From: Dysosmobacter welbionis
GTDB lineage: Bacteria > Bacillota > Clostridia > Oscillospirales > Oscillospiraceae
Assembly (NCBI RefSeq): GCF_005121165.3
Contig: NZ_CP034413.3
Coordinates: forward strand, 744,001-808,000
DNA length: 64,000 bases
Reading direction: 5' to 3'
The position numbers and the translations under genes were made by a program. The notes below the pieces were generated by a model, which was not told where the DNA came from, did no database searches, and saw only the letters and a list, made by a program, of their open reading frames with translations. Positions 25,651-33,605 of this stretch are shown here, one piece after another; within the stretch, counting starts at the first letter, position 1, and every line of letters begins with the position of its first letter.

Positions 25651-26189
25651 GCCAGCTCTGCGTCCAAAATCTGGACTTGCTTCCCTTCCTCGTTCACATA
25701 GTAAAGGGCGATATAATCAATGCCGTCCCGCCTGACCTGCTCCCAAGGCATCCGCTCACCGTTGATCAGTTCCACGGTATCCGCCCCATCCGGTTCGAAG
25801 TCCTCTTTTTCGTCCTCATAGTCAACGCTGTAACCCAGCTCCACCACCAGCTTGGAGGCAGGGATCCCATACCGCTTGAGGGGACGGTGCTCCAGCTTGG
25901 ATGGATCGTGTACATCGCAGAACAGATTGTCGTAGCCATGCCGCCCACCGTCAAAGATGACGAACTCCTCGCCGCTCTCCGGATCACGGGCTGCCACCAG
26001 TCCGGGGACCTCATCCCCATCTACGATATAGGATTGGGGCTCTCCCTTCACCGTGAGCAGATCTCCGCAATACCAAACCTCCAGCAGTTCCTTGCCGGTG
26101 GAGGAACAGAGTGTCACGGTGGGCAGACGCTTCTCCGTCCACTCTTTCACATGGCCTTCCAGCCAGGTGGGATATTTTTCAGGCATCAT
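25647..26189 (-). CDS. Hypothetical protein of the immunity array (180 aa)
   Basis: The start ATG at 26189 (MMPEKYPTWLEGHVKEW) follows AGGAGGAGAACGGCT. The protein is acidic and beta-rich (KELLEVWYCGDLLTVKGEPQ, GEEFVIFDGGRHGYDNLFCD, GIDYIALYYVNEEGKQVQIL). No named family is recognised. It overlaps the following gene by four bases (ATGA) and lies 13 bases after the Imm17-like membrane-protein gene. Confidence 0.55.
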   Translation of the reverse strand: MMPEKYPTWLEGHVKEWTEKRLPTVTLCSSTGKELLEVWYCGDLLTVKGEPQSYIVDGDEVPGLVAARDPESGEEFVIFDGGRHGYDNLFCDVHDPSKLEHRPLKRYGIPASKLVVELGYSVDYEDEKEDFEPDGADTVELINGERMPWEQVRRDGIDYIALYYVNEEGKQVQILDAELA

Positions 26190-26202
26190 AGCCGTTCTCC
26201 TC

Positions 26203-26436
26203 CTATTTCAATTTCAGCACAAATCCCCAGATACTCACCACGATCAGGAGGACACCCAACAAAAAGAAAACCACCCGCCGGTATCCCCTGCCGTGGCGGT
26301 GGGCATCCCGCGTACCGGTGGGGTCGCAGAGCCAGTTCCAGTTGCGGATCGCTCCGATCAAAATCACTGCACCGATGATTACCGAGGCAATATACCAATG
26401 CTCCTGTAAAAAAGCCGTAATCTGCCCGCTGTTCAT
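26203..26436 (-). CDS. Imm17-like two-span membrane protein
   Basis: A 77-aa protein with two hydrophobic spans (about residues 17-34, IASVIIGAVILIGAI, and 55-75, VVFFLLGVLLIVVSIWGFVL) flanking a short polar loop that starts with NWNWLCDP. This layout (aliphatic span, N/DW motif, basic GRGYRR, second span) is that of Imm17, a membrane immunity protein family. It acts in the cytoplasmic membrane, presumably against a membrane-targeting toxin. Its ATG overlaps the stop of the TPR-like gene. Confidence 0.65.
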   Translation of the reverse strand: MNSGQITAFLQEHWYIASVIIGAVILIGAIRNWNWLCDPTGTRDAHRHGRGYRRVVFFLLGVLLIVVSIWGFVLKLK

Positions 26437-26942
26437 TTACATATAACCCTCTTTCCATCATCGGGAGTTTCCCGCCGGATAATCTCCTCCCGCTCTTTCT
26501 GATCTATCTCCAAGGCTTTTTCCTCCTCCAGATATTCCTCGCAGTCCCGGACCAGCTTTTGGGCATTCGGGTCCTCCGGGGCCAGGTCCAGCCAGTGTTT
26601 TGCGTATTCATAGGCGGTGGCGGCGGAGGGGTATGCCATCAGACAGGAATAGCCCATCCTGGCGTTCCAGTAGGGGTCGTTCTCCCCCTGGGTGCAGACG
26701 GACTCCAACAGGTCAATGGCGTGCCGGATGAGAGCCCCGTCCACTGCACCGTCGGTCCCATGCGCTCTATGATCCCCCAGCACCGCCAGATTGCTGTAAG
26801 CCCGGCTCAGCTTGACGGTCAGAAAATAACCCCGCTCCTGCTCCGGGATAGCTTCGATGGCCTCAATACATCGGGAGAACTCGTCCGCATCATTCCACTG
26901 TTCAAGCAGCTCCGACAGCTTTGCTGTCTCCGCCTGATTCAT
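26433..26942 (-). CDS. Stand-alone TPR-like module protein
   Basis: The 169-aa protein begins AETAKLSELLEQWNDADEFS and is closely similar in pattern to the TPR-like modules inside the 1487-aa and 582-aa proteins (QWND, CIEAIEAIPEQERGY, LSRAYSNLAVLGDH, NARMGYSCL, LDLAPEDPNAQ). Here the module is almost the whole protein. It probably mediates protein-protein contacts. The ribosome site is weak (AAGGCGGTGAAGTC). The 3' end overlaps the Imm17-like gene as ATGA. Confidence 0.7.
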   Translation of the reverse strand: MNQAETAKLSELLEQWNDADEFSRCIEAIEAIPEQERGYFLTVKLSRAYSNLAVLGDHRAHGTDGAVDGALIRHAIDLLESVCTQGENDPYWNARMGYSCLMAYPSAATAYEYAKHWLDLAPEDPNAQKLVRDCEEYLEEEKALEIDQKEREEIIRRETPDDGKRVICK

Positions 26943-26963
26943 GACTTCACCGCCTTTCCCGTA

Positions 26964-27806
26964 TCACCCCTGTATATCCGCACCAATGGGGCCTTTTTTC
27001 AGTGTTCCATCCACAGTGACCACATGGCCCCAGAACATATCATCGTCCTCATACCAAGCGGTAAAACGCCCGCCGGGGGAGACCGAAAACTCAGTGAGAA
27101 TGATGCGCCGGGCGAACTCATCCCCGGTGATGGGATCTTTCTCCGGGTCCCGGTCGGTCTGGTCATTGTCCGCCAGCCATTCGTTGGCCTGAGCGGTGAG
27201 CTTCTGGGCAGCCATCGCCCGCAGGGACTTATCCCAGACTTCCTGATCTGCCAGCAGTTTCTTCATCACATTGGTGGCGCGGGTCCAGGACGCTTTCTTT
27301 TCAATCTCCACATCCAGCGAGATCTGGACTTCTTTTCCCATCCACCGGCAGGTCCCGGTGAACATACTCATTTCACGATCCAGCGTGAGGGTTCCCAGCA
27401 CCTCGTCCTCCAGAAGAATGGGCTTTGTGTATTCCGCCCAGAGCTCCTCCAGTGCCGGACAGGGTACGCCTTCCTCCAGTATCTCCGTGACATACCACTG
27501 AGGTTCGCTGAGGGCATCGCCTTTCCAGCCGCGGGCTTTGATCCGGTAAATCCGGCCCTTGGCAAACCGCTTGGAATAGCCGCCGGATTCCCGCTCCTTG
27601 TCCGTCAGCGGCCAGCTCAGGTAGCATCGGCCGGAGATCACCTGTCCGGTCTGGACATCCGCCATGGCAAGGGCATGGGTATGCGCCGTCCAGAAAGTAT
27701 CCAGAAAGGTTTTGTCCGCGCTGGTACCGCTCTGGATCAGCACCAGCTTTTCCCCATCTTCCTGGGCGTACAGGGCAATAAAGTCCTTGACCGTTCTCTT
27801 TTTCAT
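26964..27806 (-). CDS. DUF2262 family protein, copy 2
   Basis: A 280-aa protein from ATG 27806 (MKKRTVKDFIALYAQEDG), with AAGGAG six bases before. Its C-terminus matches DUF2262 and parallels copy 1 at 21498 block for block: TLTLDREMSMFTGTCRWMG, SWTRATNVMKKLLADQEVWD, DPITGDEFARRIILTEFSV, FWGHVVTVDGTLKKGP. The N-terminal domains also share the layout (SWPLTDKERES). The two are diverged duplicates, probably recognising different toxin variants. Function in the family is unknown. Confidence 0.7.
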   Translation of the reverse strand: MKKRTVKDFIALYAQEDGEKLVLIQSGTSADKTFLDTFWTAHTHALAMADVQTGQVISGRCYLSWPLTDKERESGGYSKRFAKGRIYRIKARGWKGDALSEPQWYVTEILEEGVPCPALEELWAEYTKPILLEDEVLGTLTLDREMSMFTGTCRWMGKEVQISLDVEIEKKASWTRATNVMKKLLADQEVWDKSLRAMAAQKLTAQANEWLADNDQTDRDPEKDPITGDEFARRIILTEFSVSPGGRFTAWYEDDDMFWGHVVTVDGTLKKGPIGADIQG

Positions 27807-27816
27807 GACGTTCTCC

Positions 27817-29199
27817 TTACGCAAATACCTGCTGGTATTTCTCTTTCAGTTCCTTTGGCACCGTCTTGATGACCTTGCTGCCGCCGTTTTCAGAGGACGG
27901 GCCCCAGATGGCCCAGAGCAGGCTCTGCCAAGCGATGGCCCGGAATTTCGGGTCCTTGTCCTCTTCCGGCAGGAGATACGCGGAAAAGCGGCGCTTGACT
28001 GTCAGCAGCGCATCCAGGCTTTCCGCGTTGGCAATCAGGCTGCGGAACTCCTTTGCAGGCTTTAGATTCTGCATGGACAATGCGCCCCGTACCAATACGC
28101 CCAGTGTCCATGGTTGGAAACCAAACTTCCGGATCAAGGCATGAAGGAATTTCTCTTGCAGGGAGGAGTGCTCGTCATCGCAGAGATCCAGATACTCCGC
28201 CACCAGCGGCGCCCACTGTTCTCCTTCCAGCCCCAGAGCGAACACAGCAAAAGAGCCGGGCATGGCGCAGGCTTCATCCGCGAGGTTTTGGTACCACTCA
28301 TACTCCCGCATAGCCAGACGAGCGTATCGCTCTATAGCCGGATGCAGATTGGGGTGTTGCACAGCGCAGGCAAAGAGCTGATTGACTCCCTTCTTGGGCA
28401 AGCCGGGAATGGGCAGATAGATTTTCTCCTTTCCTCTGCACTCCACCGAGTAACTGCGGGGGAATTCCTCCTGCTCCAGCACCGCGCACAGGTAGTCCAG
28501 GATTTCAGCATAGCACTCCTCCGTGGAGTCCCTGGCGGTGATGCGGATGGTGGCAAAGGCGTCATTGGCCGATGCGGTGAAATGCACCGTCTTACGTTGT
28601 TGGATGTCCTTTGGCAATTTGCCGCTGCCGTTGGTTTTCAGTTTCTTTACCATGTCGGGACGGATTTGGGAAACCAAGCCGAAAATGTGTTCGGTGGTGA
28701 GGGATTCAAAACTCTGCCCATACACGGTATGGCAGACAGCCACATAGCAGGCAAAGCGCAGCAATCCTTCGTCCACATCCTCCGGACGCAATTCCGGCCG
28801 CACTGCGCAGGGCGGAAAGACGGTAAAGCCATCTTCCCGCTCTCCCACAAGGAAGCAGCGTTCCTGCACCTGCTTTTCTATGTACTTCTCCAACTCATAG
28901 CGGATCTCTTCCCAGCCCACCAGCCGCCGCATGGCGTCGCAGATGGAAACCGCATCCTCGCAGGGAAATTCCTTCAGCGGCAGCCGGGAAAGATGCCGCT
29001 CCAGCAGCTGATTGGGGAGAAAGGGCGTTCCGTTATGATTTCGCACCACGGTCGGGTAGGCGGCGTGATTTTCACGGGCGGCGCCGCTCAGCACATCCTG
29101 AATGCAGAGATCCGCTTCCACCAGCACCTCAGGGTCAGTATCCGGCTTATGGATCAGATAATAACGGCCATGTACGCCGTCACGCTTTGGCAAACTCAT
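27817..29199 (-). CDS. DUF6138-like immunity-array protein
   Basis: A 460-aa protein from ATG 29199 (MSLPKRDGVHGRYYLIHKPD), with GGGGAG seven bases before; the open frame further upstream is a shadow. The middle carries FACYVAVCHTVYGQSFESL and the C-terminal half ARLAMREYEWYQNLADEACA, MPGSFAVFALGLEGEQWAPL and LHALIRKFGFQPWTLGVLVR. From memory this is the DUF6138 family, found beside toxin genes; the number is moderately sure. The N-terminal 35 residues contain KRDGVHGRYYLIHKPD, a motif I cannot assign. No signal or membrane segments. Confidence 0.6.
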   Translation of the reverse strand: MSLPKRDGVHGRYYLIHKPDTDPEVLVEADLCIQDVLSGAARENHAAYPTVVRNHNGTPFLPNQLLERHLSRLPLKEFPCEDAVSICDAMRRLVGWEEIRYELEKYIEKQVQERCFLVGEREDGFTVFPPCAVRPELRPEDVDEGLLRFACYVAVCHTVYGQSFESLTTEHIFGLVSQIRPDMVKKLKTNGSGKLPKDIQQRKTVHFTASANDAFATIRITARDSTEECYAEILDYLCAVLEQEEFPRSYSVECRGKEKIYLPIPGLPKKGVNQLFACAVQHPNLHPAIERYARLAMREYEWYQNLADEACAMPGSFAVFALGLEGEQWAPLVAEYLDLCDDEHSSLQEKFLHALIRKFGFQPWTLGVLVRGALSMQNLKPAKEFRSLIANAESLDALLTVKRRFSAYLLPEEDKDPKFRAIAWQSLLWAIWGPSSENGGSKVIKTVPKELKEKYQQVFA

Positions 29200-29212
29200 A
29201 TAGGTTCTCCCC

Positions 29213-30328
29213 TCAGGTCTGCTGGTGCTGCATGGATACGATCTGGCAGTCCGGGCAGAACTCCACATAAAGCGCGCCCTCTGCACAGTCAAACACCGTA
29301 TCCCACTGGATCTGGGCCAGGTACTTCATGGGCTTCCCACAGTGGGGGCAGGTCGTATATTCCGCGTCCTGCACCCAGTTGGCAAAGCCGCCGATGGTGT
29401 TCACATCCTCACAGGCCGCGCCGTAAAACAGGGGCACAGGCGCTTTGCCCAGTACAAAGGGATTTTCGGTGAGGGCCTTGTAGTCCTCGGGACTGACATA
29501 GCAGTCCATCTTCTCCGCCCCGTCAAAGAGTTCGGAGGGAAAGACCTCCACGCCGCCATCCAGAGAAAAGCGGTTGAAGGCGGGGCCTTTCAGGAATCCC
29601 ACGCAGCTGGGGCAGCAGGTGGCGGTCAGGATACCATCCAGCCCCAGGAACCGGAGCCGCTCATCCCTGCCATCCAATACCAGCATGTCCACCATACGCC
29701 CGCCGCAGTGGGGACAGGTGTCCTCCCGCGCCCGGCCAATGCGGACGGGAGATTTCTCGCCAGCGGTTCCCTTGACCATAGGATAGCAGGTGTCGAAGTT
29801 GAGCTGGATTTTCTGGCCCTCCTTGTTGAAGGTCCAGCCTCCGATCTGCGCATAGCTGGATGGGTCCACATAGAGGCCCTTGCGCCAGGGCCGGGGATTT
29901 CGCTCCAGCTCCAGCAGCGTCTCCATTGCCTTGTCATCTCCCTGCATAGCAAGGCAACTCATCAGGTTGGAGGCCTCGCTGGAATATTCCGCGGACAACA
30001 GCGCATGAATCAGGCCATCCCGCACATCGGCGGGAGCGTGATAATAGATCTCACAGGGCCAGAACACCTCTGCGGCCAGTGCCGCCCGCTGGATCTCCGG
30101 GGCGATGGCATCCCGGTCCCCCAGCAGCTGCCAGAAGTCGGTGAACTCCGGGTCCTCCATCTCCGCCAGCCTCTGGATGTTCTGAATGAGATTTTTCTGC
30201 TTTTCGCCAATTTGTTCCGGCGTCCAGGCAAGAGCAGCTTGCCGATCCTGCTCGCACTTACATTTCCAGCACAATCCCTCATAGCCCAAAGAGGTCCCAC
30301 AGCCGGGGCAGGCGTATTTCAGGCTCAT
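29213..30328 (-). CDS. DUF1963-like protein with zinc ribbons; first gene of the immunity array
   Basis: A 371-aa protein. The N-terminus is a zinc ribbon (YACPGCGTSLG, CWKCKCEQD), followed by a helical stretch. The C-terminal part has CxxC pairs (DTCPHCGGRMVDMLVL, TTCPHCGKPMKYLAQI, YVEFCPDCQI) within a DUF1963/YwqG-like domain (FDGAEKMDCYVSPEDYKAL, GGFANWVQD). DUF1963 members appear as immunity-type proteins in polymorphic-toxin loci. The ATG at 30328 has AAAGGAG nine bases before. As the first gene it is preceded by a structured leader (30360-30446). Confidence 0.65.
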   Translation of the reverse strand: MSLKYACPGCGTSLGYEGLCWKCKCEQDRQAALAWTPEQIGEKQKNLIQNIQRLAEMEDPEFTDFWQLLGDRDAIAPEIQRAALAAEVFWPCEIYYHAPADVRDGLIHALLSAEYSSEASNLMSCLAMQGDDKAMETLLELERNPRPWRKGLYVDPSSYAQIGGWTFNKEGQKIQLNFDTCYPMVKGTAGEKSPVRIGRAREDTCPHCGGRMVDMLVLDGRDERLRFLGLDGILTATCCPSCVGFLKGPAFNRFSLDGGVEVFPSELFDGAEKMDCYVSPEDYKALTENPFVLGKAPVPLFYGAACEDVNTIGGFANWVQDAEYTTCPHCGKPMKYLAQIQWDTVFDCAEGALYVEFCPDCQIVSMQHQQT

Positions 30329-30359
30329 ATTCGTTGACTCCTTTCCAAAGACAGAAAGA

Positions 30360-30402
30360 CGCCCCGCGACACCCTGTCACTTGGACAGGCTGACGCAGGG
30401 CG
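30360..30402 (-). promoter_or_regulatory. Leader stem-loop before the immunity array
   Basis: Nested inverted repeats: CGCCC (30360-30364) pairs with GGGCG (30398-30402), and inside it CCTGTC (30373-30378) pairs with GACAGG (30384-30389). Read on the minus strand, the structure ends about 30 bases before the first array ATG, so it would fold in the leader RNA. It could affect translation or stability. No terminator U-run follows. Confidence 0.4.
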
Positions 30403-30424
30403 TGAAAAGGCCGCAAGAAAGAAG

Positions 30425-30446
30425 CCACATCTACCCCCAGATGTGG
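30425..30446 (-). promoter_or_regulatory. Second leader hairpin before the immunity array
   Basis: A perfect 8-bp inverted repeat, CCACATCT and AGATGTGG, around a six-base loop. It lies about 100 bases upstream of the first array gene and 20 bases from the first leader hairpin. It may be part of a regulatory leader; no U-tract supports termination. Confidence 0.4.
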
Positions 30447-30956
30447 TTTCCTCCACAGGCAAAATCCATTTTTTATATAGAATCAAAGTTATCTTTAACT
30501 GATTCGTGTGCATCTCCAAAAACTTCCGCCTACATCACGCATGATTCCACGCGTATAGTGTAAGTTGCTTGTGATACTTTTATATGGTTAGTTGCTTCTC
30601 TTCAAACCACAAGGTCGGATGGTTCTTTTCCATCATACCTAATTACATGGAAATTATCAACTAAAACTTGCATCGATAAAATCCCAGAAACCGCTCTCTG
30701 TTAGGAAAACACATAGATGATGGCTGACAACTGCAACAGGCTCTGCAAAGGCTATGCCCAGCCCTGCAAACTAAGCTTTCAGGCTGTGGCGGTGTTTCCC
30801 TCCATTTTCAAAAGCATAGGAATTAGGATTCAAAATGGATAGAGGAACTGTTTGTGGCACTCTTTCTTTATAGGGCAGCAGAAGACTTCCATGCGGAGCA
30901 GCAGGGTGTTTCCGCATAGAAAAATGCCGAATTTAAATCTTTGAGCAGGTAAATTG

Positions 30957-31004
30957 AGAACACCACAATCGAATTAGAGCAATTCGATTGCGGTGCTCTT
31001 TTTT
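30957..31004 (+). terminator. Rho-independent terminator
   Basis: The long stem built on CAATCGAATT (30966-30975) and AATTCGATTG (30981-30990), extended by ACACC/GGTGC on the outside, has a five-base loop and is followed by TTTTTT. It points rightward. No gene is recognised upstream on the plus strand, so it may end an unrecognised RNA or be left from a lost gene. Confidence 0.65.
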
Positions 31005-31041
31005 GTTAATTACAGGTTAAAAAGAATTTTTTCTTGCGTTC

Positions 31042-31072
31042 TTGTCAGCAGGGCCATTGTTGATGATATAAT
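31042..31072 (+). promoter_or_regulatory. Putative sigma-A promoter
   Basis: TTGTCA (31042-31047) and TATAAT (31067-31072) are separated by 19 bases. The -10 is perfect; the spacing is long. It would drive the AbiH relic and possibly the PrpR-type regulator beyond it. Confidence 0.4.
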
Positions 31073-31187
31073 AAAAAGCAATATACACCACACCTGTTAA
31101 AATTAAGAATTTCCGATATCTGCTTTGCTATATAGCAATAAGGATCAGTTAATAACAGATGTATGGAGAAATTCAAAGGAGCAAAGT

Positions 31188-31549
31188 ATGCGCAACCTTT
31201 TTGTCATTGGAAACAGATTTGATCTTGCGCACAATATAAAACGGGATTCAACCATTTTAGAGACTACTTAAGTGCAAACTACTCGATACTTCACAATATG
31301 CGCCATATGTACCAGAAGCAATAACAGAGCCATTACGGAAAAGAACTGCAAGACACTACAGAGATCGTTGGCTTAATCGCATATCTTTTAGACGAGGCTG
31401 CCGCAGACACAGGAAAATGTTTTGATAATGTTGAACCTCAATACGATAAAGAAGGAGACCGTATCTATTCTTGGGAATACGAAATGCAGAATCTATATGC
31501 GGGAATATGGCATGAACAATTCCATATATTACTGAACTTTCCATGGTAA
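31188..31549 (+). pseudogene. Degenerate AbiH-type abortive-infection gene
   Basis: The ATG at 31188 follows AAGGAGCAAAGT and begins MRNLFVIGNRFDLAHNIK, the N-terminal signature of AbiH-type proteins (LFIIGNGFDLAHG). A one-base loss near 31238 shifts the frame to FNHFRDYLSANYSILHNM. A third segment (LQDTTEIVGLIAYLLDEAAA, EGDRIYSWEYEMQNLYAG) runs to a TAA at 31547-31549. Intact AbiH proteins are several hundred residues, so the 3' part is missing as well. AbiH causes abortive phage resistance in lactococci. This copy cannot make a full-length protein. Confidence 0.65.
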
Positions 31550-31608
31550 AATTCAAACTTCCCTTTTGGTAGACAGCTTGATATTTTATTCAAAGAGGTG
31601 CATTTGCG

Positions 31609-33507
31609 ATGGATATTTCTGTCCTTTATATTATTCCGAATGACCGGATTATTGAAACTGTCCAACGGGTTATGCAGCGTTGTGATGTTAACTATCCGGT
31701 ATATTATGGAACCATGTCCGGAGCTTTGGAAATTGCGAAGCGGATGATCGCTCAGGGGAGCCGGGTGATTGTCAGCACCGGACTGACGGCTCTGTATTTG
31801 CGCAAGCATCTTTCTGTGCCTGTTCTGGAACTGCTTTTTACAAATACGGAGTTTGCCAGAGCCATTCAGGAGGGACTTGCTTTTTCCGATAAGATTCTCA
31901 TAGTTGCCAGTACCTATGTTAATTATTTTGTCCAGCGCAGTCTGGAGTTGTTTCAAAATCCAACCCATTCTATTCAGGCGGCTGTGCTGTCTCTCGACCG
32001 CCCCTTTGAAGAGCAGGTTCAAGAATATCTTGACCAAGGCGATTTTGACGTGGTCATTTCGTCCACGCCTGGCGTGAAGCAGGCGCGAATCAACGGGAAA
32101 ATCGGGATTTTGTTTGACGTTGATGAAAAAATGGTTGAGTTTTCCATACAGACTGCGCGTTCTTTGCTGGATTTTGTAGTACACCGCGCGGAAAACGATC
32201 AGCTAATACACGCTGTTATGAATTATACGCAAGAAGGGCTTATTATTACGGACCGCGACGGGATCATTTCACAGCTCAACGCCTCTGCAGAGCGCATTAT
32301 TGGCACTGTAAATGAGGAAGCCTGCGGGCAGAATGCCGACCAGCTGCTGGCGAATCGTCATATTGTAGATTCTCTTACCAATGAAAGTGGTCTGGCTGAT
32401 CCGGAGGCCCATCCGGTCGTTTTGCAGCGCAACACGATCCAACTGGATGGAAAATCTGTTGGCATATTACTCTCCATTCACGACATGGCGGATATTCGGA
32501 TGCTGGAACGCTCTGCCAAACGCATTCATGAGTTGAACGGCCATGTTGCCACATGGCGCCTTTCCAATATTATTGGCAAATCGGAGGCTATTTCTCAGGC
32601 CCGGCAAATGGCGCGCCGCTTTTCTCAGTACAACAGCACGGTTTTGATCCTGGGAGAGACGGGCACCGGGAAAGAGTTGTTTGCCCAGGGGATCCACAAT
32701 GCGAGTCCTCGCCGCAACGAACCTTTTCTGGCGATTAACTGTGCTGCCTTACCGGAACAGTTGCTGGAAAGTGAGCTGTTCGGCTATGTAAAAGGTGCAT
32801 TTACAGGCGCCCGCAGCAACGGGAAAACCGGTTTATTTGAAGCAGCAAATGGAGGTACTATTTTCTTGGATGAAATCAGTGAGATCCCACCCAACATGCA
32901 GGCGCGTCTGCTTCGGGTGATCCAAGAACGTCAGGTAGTCCGGATCGGTGATGACAAAGTGATACCCGTTGATATTCGGATCCTTGCTGCCAGCAATCGG
33001 GATCTGAGGACTCTTGTGCAGCAGGGGGCATTCCGGGCAGACCTCTATTACCGGCTGAGCGTACTGGAATTAAAGGTTCCGCCTTTGTCCTGGCGCAGAG
33101 AGGATATTCCGCTACTGGCACAGTCCCTTTTACAGAACAAGAACAAGGCCCTGAATACACACGTTACGGGATTTGCTCCTGAGGCGCTGGAAGTTCTCCA
33201 AAGCCTAGAATGGCCGGGGAATATTCGTCAGCTGTCCAACTTTATTGAACGCCTGATGATTTTGTCTGATCCGCCGCTTATTACGGGGGAGAACGCCCGC
33301 GCCCTTGCGCAGAATGAGGCCACAAAAGAGCTGCCTGTTTCTAGGGAGGGCCATTTCCCTACCCTGGAGGAAGCGGAATCCAATCTGATTCGAAAGGCAT
33401 TGGATCAGACGGGAGGCAGCCGTACAGCTGCTGCGCAGCTGCTGGGTATTCACCCCTCAACTTTGTGGCGGAAACTACGGGATTTTGATACAGAAATTCC
33501 TCTTTGA
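31609..33507 (+). CDS. PrpR-type sigma-54-dependent transcriptional activator
   Basis: A 632-aa protein. Residues 1-190 are a PrpR_N-type sensor domain (VIVSTGLTALYLRKHLSVPV, DFDVVISSTPGVKQARIN). About 205-310 is a PAS domain (MNYTQEGLIITDRDGIISQL). About 320-555 is the AAA+ domain with Walker A GETGTGKE (near 348) and the GAFTGA loop (near 395) that contacts sigma-54. About 600-630 is a Fis-type helix-turn-helix (SRTAAAQLLGIHPSTLWRKL). It should activate the adjacent operon, which has a matching -24/-12 promoter and upstream palindromes. PrpR_N domains sense small acids, so a pathway intermediate is the likely signal. The start has AGAGGTG upstream. Confidence 0.9.
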   Translation: MDISVLYIIPNDRIIETVQRVMQRCDVNYPVYYGTMSGALEIAKRMIAQGSRVIVSTGLTALYLRKHLSVPVLELLFTNTEFARAIQEGLAFSDKILIVASTYVNYFVQRSLELFQNPTHSIQAAVLSLDRPFEEQVQEYLDQGDFDVVISSTPGVKQARINGKIGILFDVDEKMVEFSIQTARSLLDFVVHRAENDQLIHAVMNYTQEGLIITDRDGIISQLNASAERIIGTVNEEACGQNADQLLANRHIVDSLTNESGLADPEAHPVVLQRNTIQLDGKSVGILLSIHDMADIRMLERSAKRIHELNGHVATWRLSNIIGKSEAISQARQMARRFSQYNSTVLILGETGTGKELFAQGIHNASPRRNEPFLAINCAALPEQLLESELFGYVKGAFTGARSNGKTGLFEAANGGTIFLDEISEIPPNMQARLLRVIQERQVVRIGDDKVIPVDIRILAASNRDLRTLVQQGAFRADLYYRLSVLELKVPPLSWRREDIPLLAQSLLQNKNKALNTHVTGFAPEALEVLQSLEWPGNIRQLSNFIERLMILSDPPLITGENARALAQNEATKELPVSREGHFPTLEEAESNLIRKALDQTGGSRTAAAQLLGIHPSTLWRKLRDFDTEIPL

Positions 33508-33510
33508 TGA

Positions 33511-33544
33511 TTGCATAATGCACAGTCCCCATTGCATGATGCAA
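33511..33544 (+). promoter_or_regulatory. Paired enhancer sites for the sigma-54 activator
   Basis: Two near-identical palindromes, TGCATAATGCA (33512-33522) and TGCATGATGCA (33533-33543), have centres 21 bases apart, so two helical turns. They lie about 70-90 bases upstream of the sigma-54 promoter, directly behind the activator gene. This is the usual arrangement for an enhancer-binding protein dimer pair. Confidence 0.7.
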
Positions 33545-33549
33545 CTGTT

Positions 33550-33588
33550 CCAGCCGATTTTTGCCTTTTTTCGGTAGAAATCGGCTGG
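33550..33588 (+). terminator. Terminator hairpin behind the activator gene
   Basis: An 11-bp perfect inverted repeat, CCAGCCGATTT and AAATCGGCTGG, with a 17-base loop is followed by ATTTTCTT. It should end activator transcripts. It sits between the enhancer sites and the operon promoter, which insulates the operon from read-through. Confidence 0.6.
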
Positions 33589-33605
33589 ATTTTCTTATAT
33601 GGATA

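Larger units (their letters stand above)
30329..31187. other. Gene-poor boundary region upstream of the immunity array
   Basis: No convincing protein gene is seen in these 859 bases. They hold two leader hairpins on the side of the immunity array, a strong terminator-like hairpin at 30957-31004 and a promoter-like pair at 31042-31072. Two short open frames occur: a minus-strand one at 30325-30519 covering the leader, and a plus-strand one near 30717 of about 42 codons. I could not support either as a gene. The DNA is AT-richer than the array. Confidence 0.6.

Noticed and set aside
25780-25800. A GGTTCGAAGTCC string reminiscent of a tRNA T-arm
   Set aside because: It is inside a coding region and no acceptor, D-arm or anticodon stem can be built around it.
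30325-30519. A 64-codon minus-strand frame over the array leader
   Set aside because: Covers both hairpins and ends in the start of the first array gene. Its composition looks non-coding, so it is treated as leader DNA.
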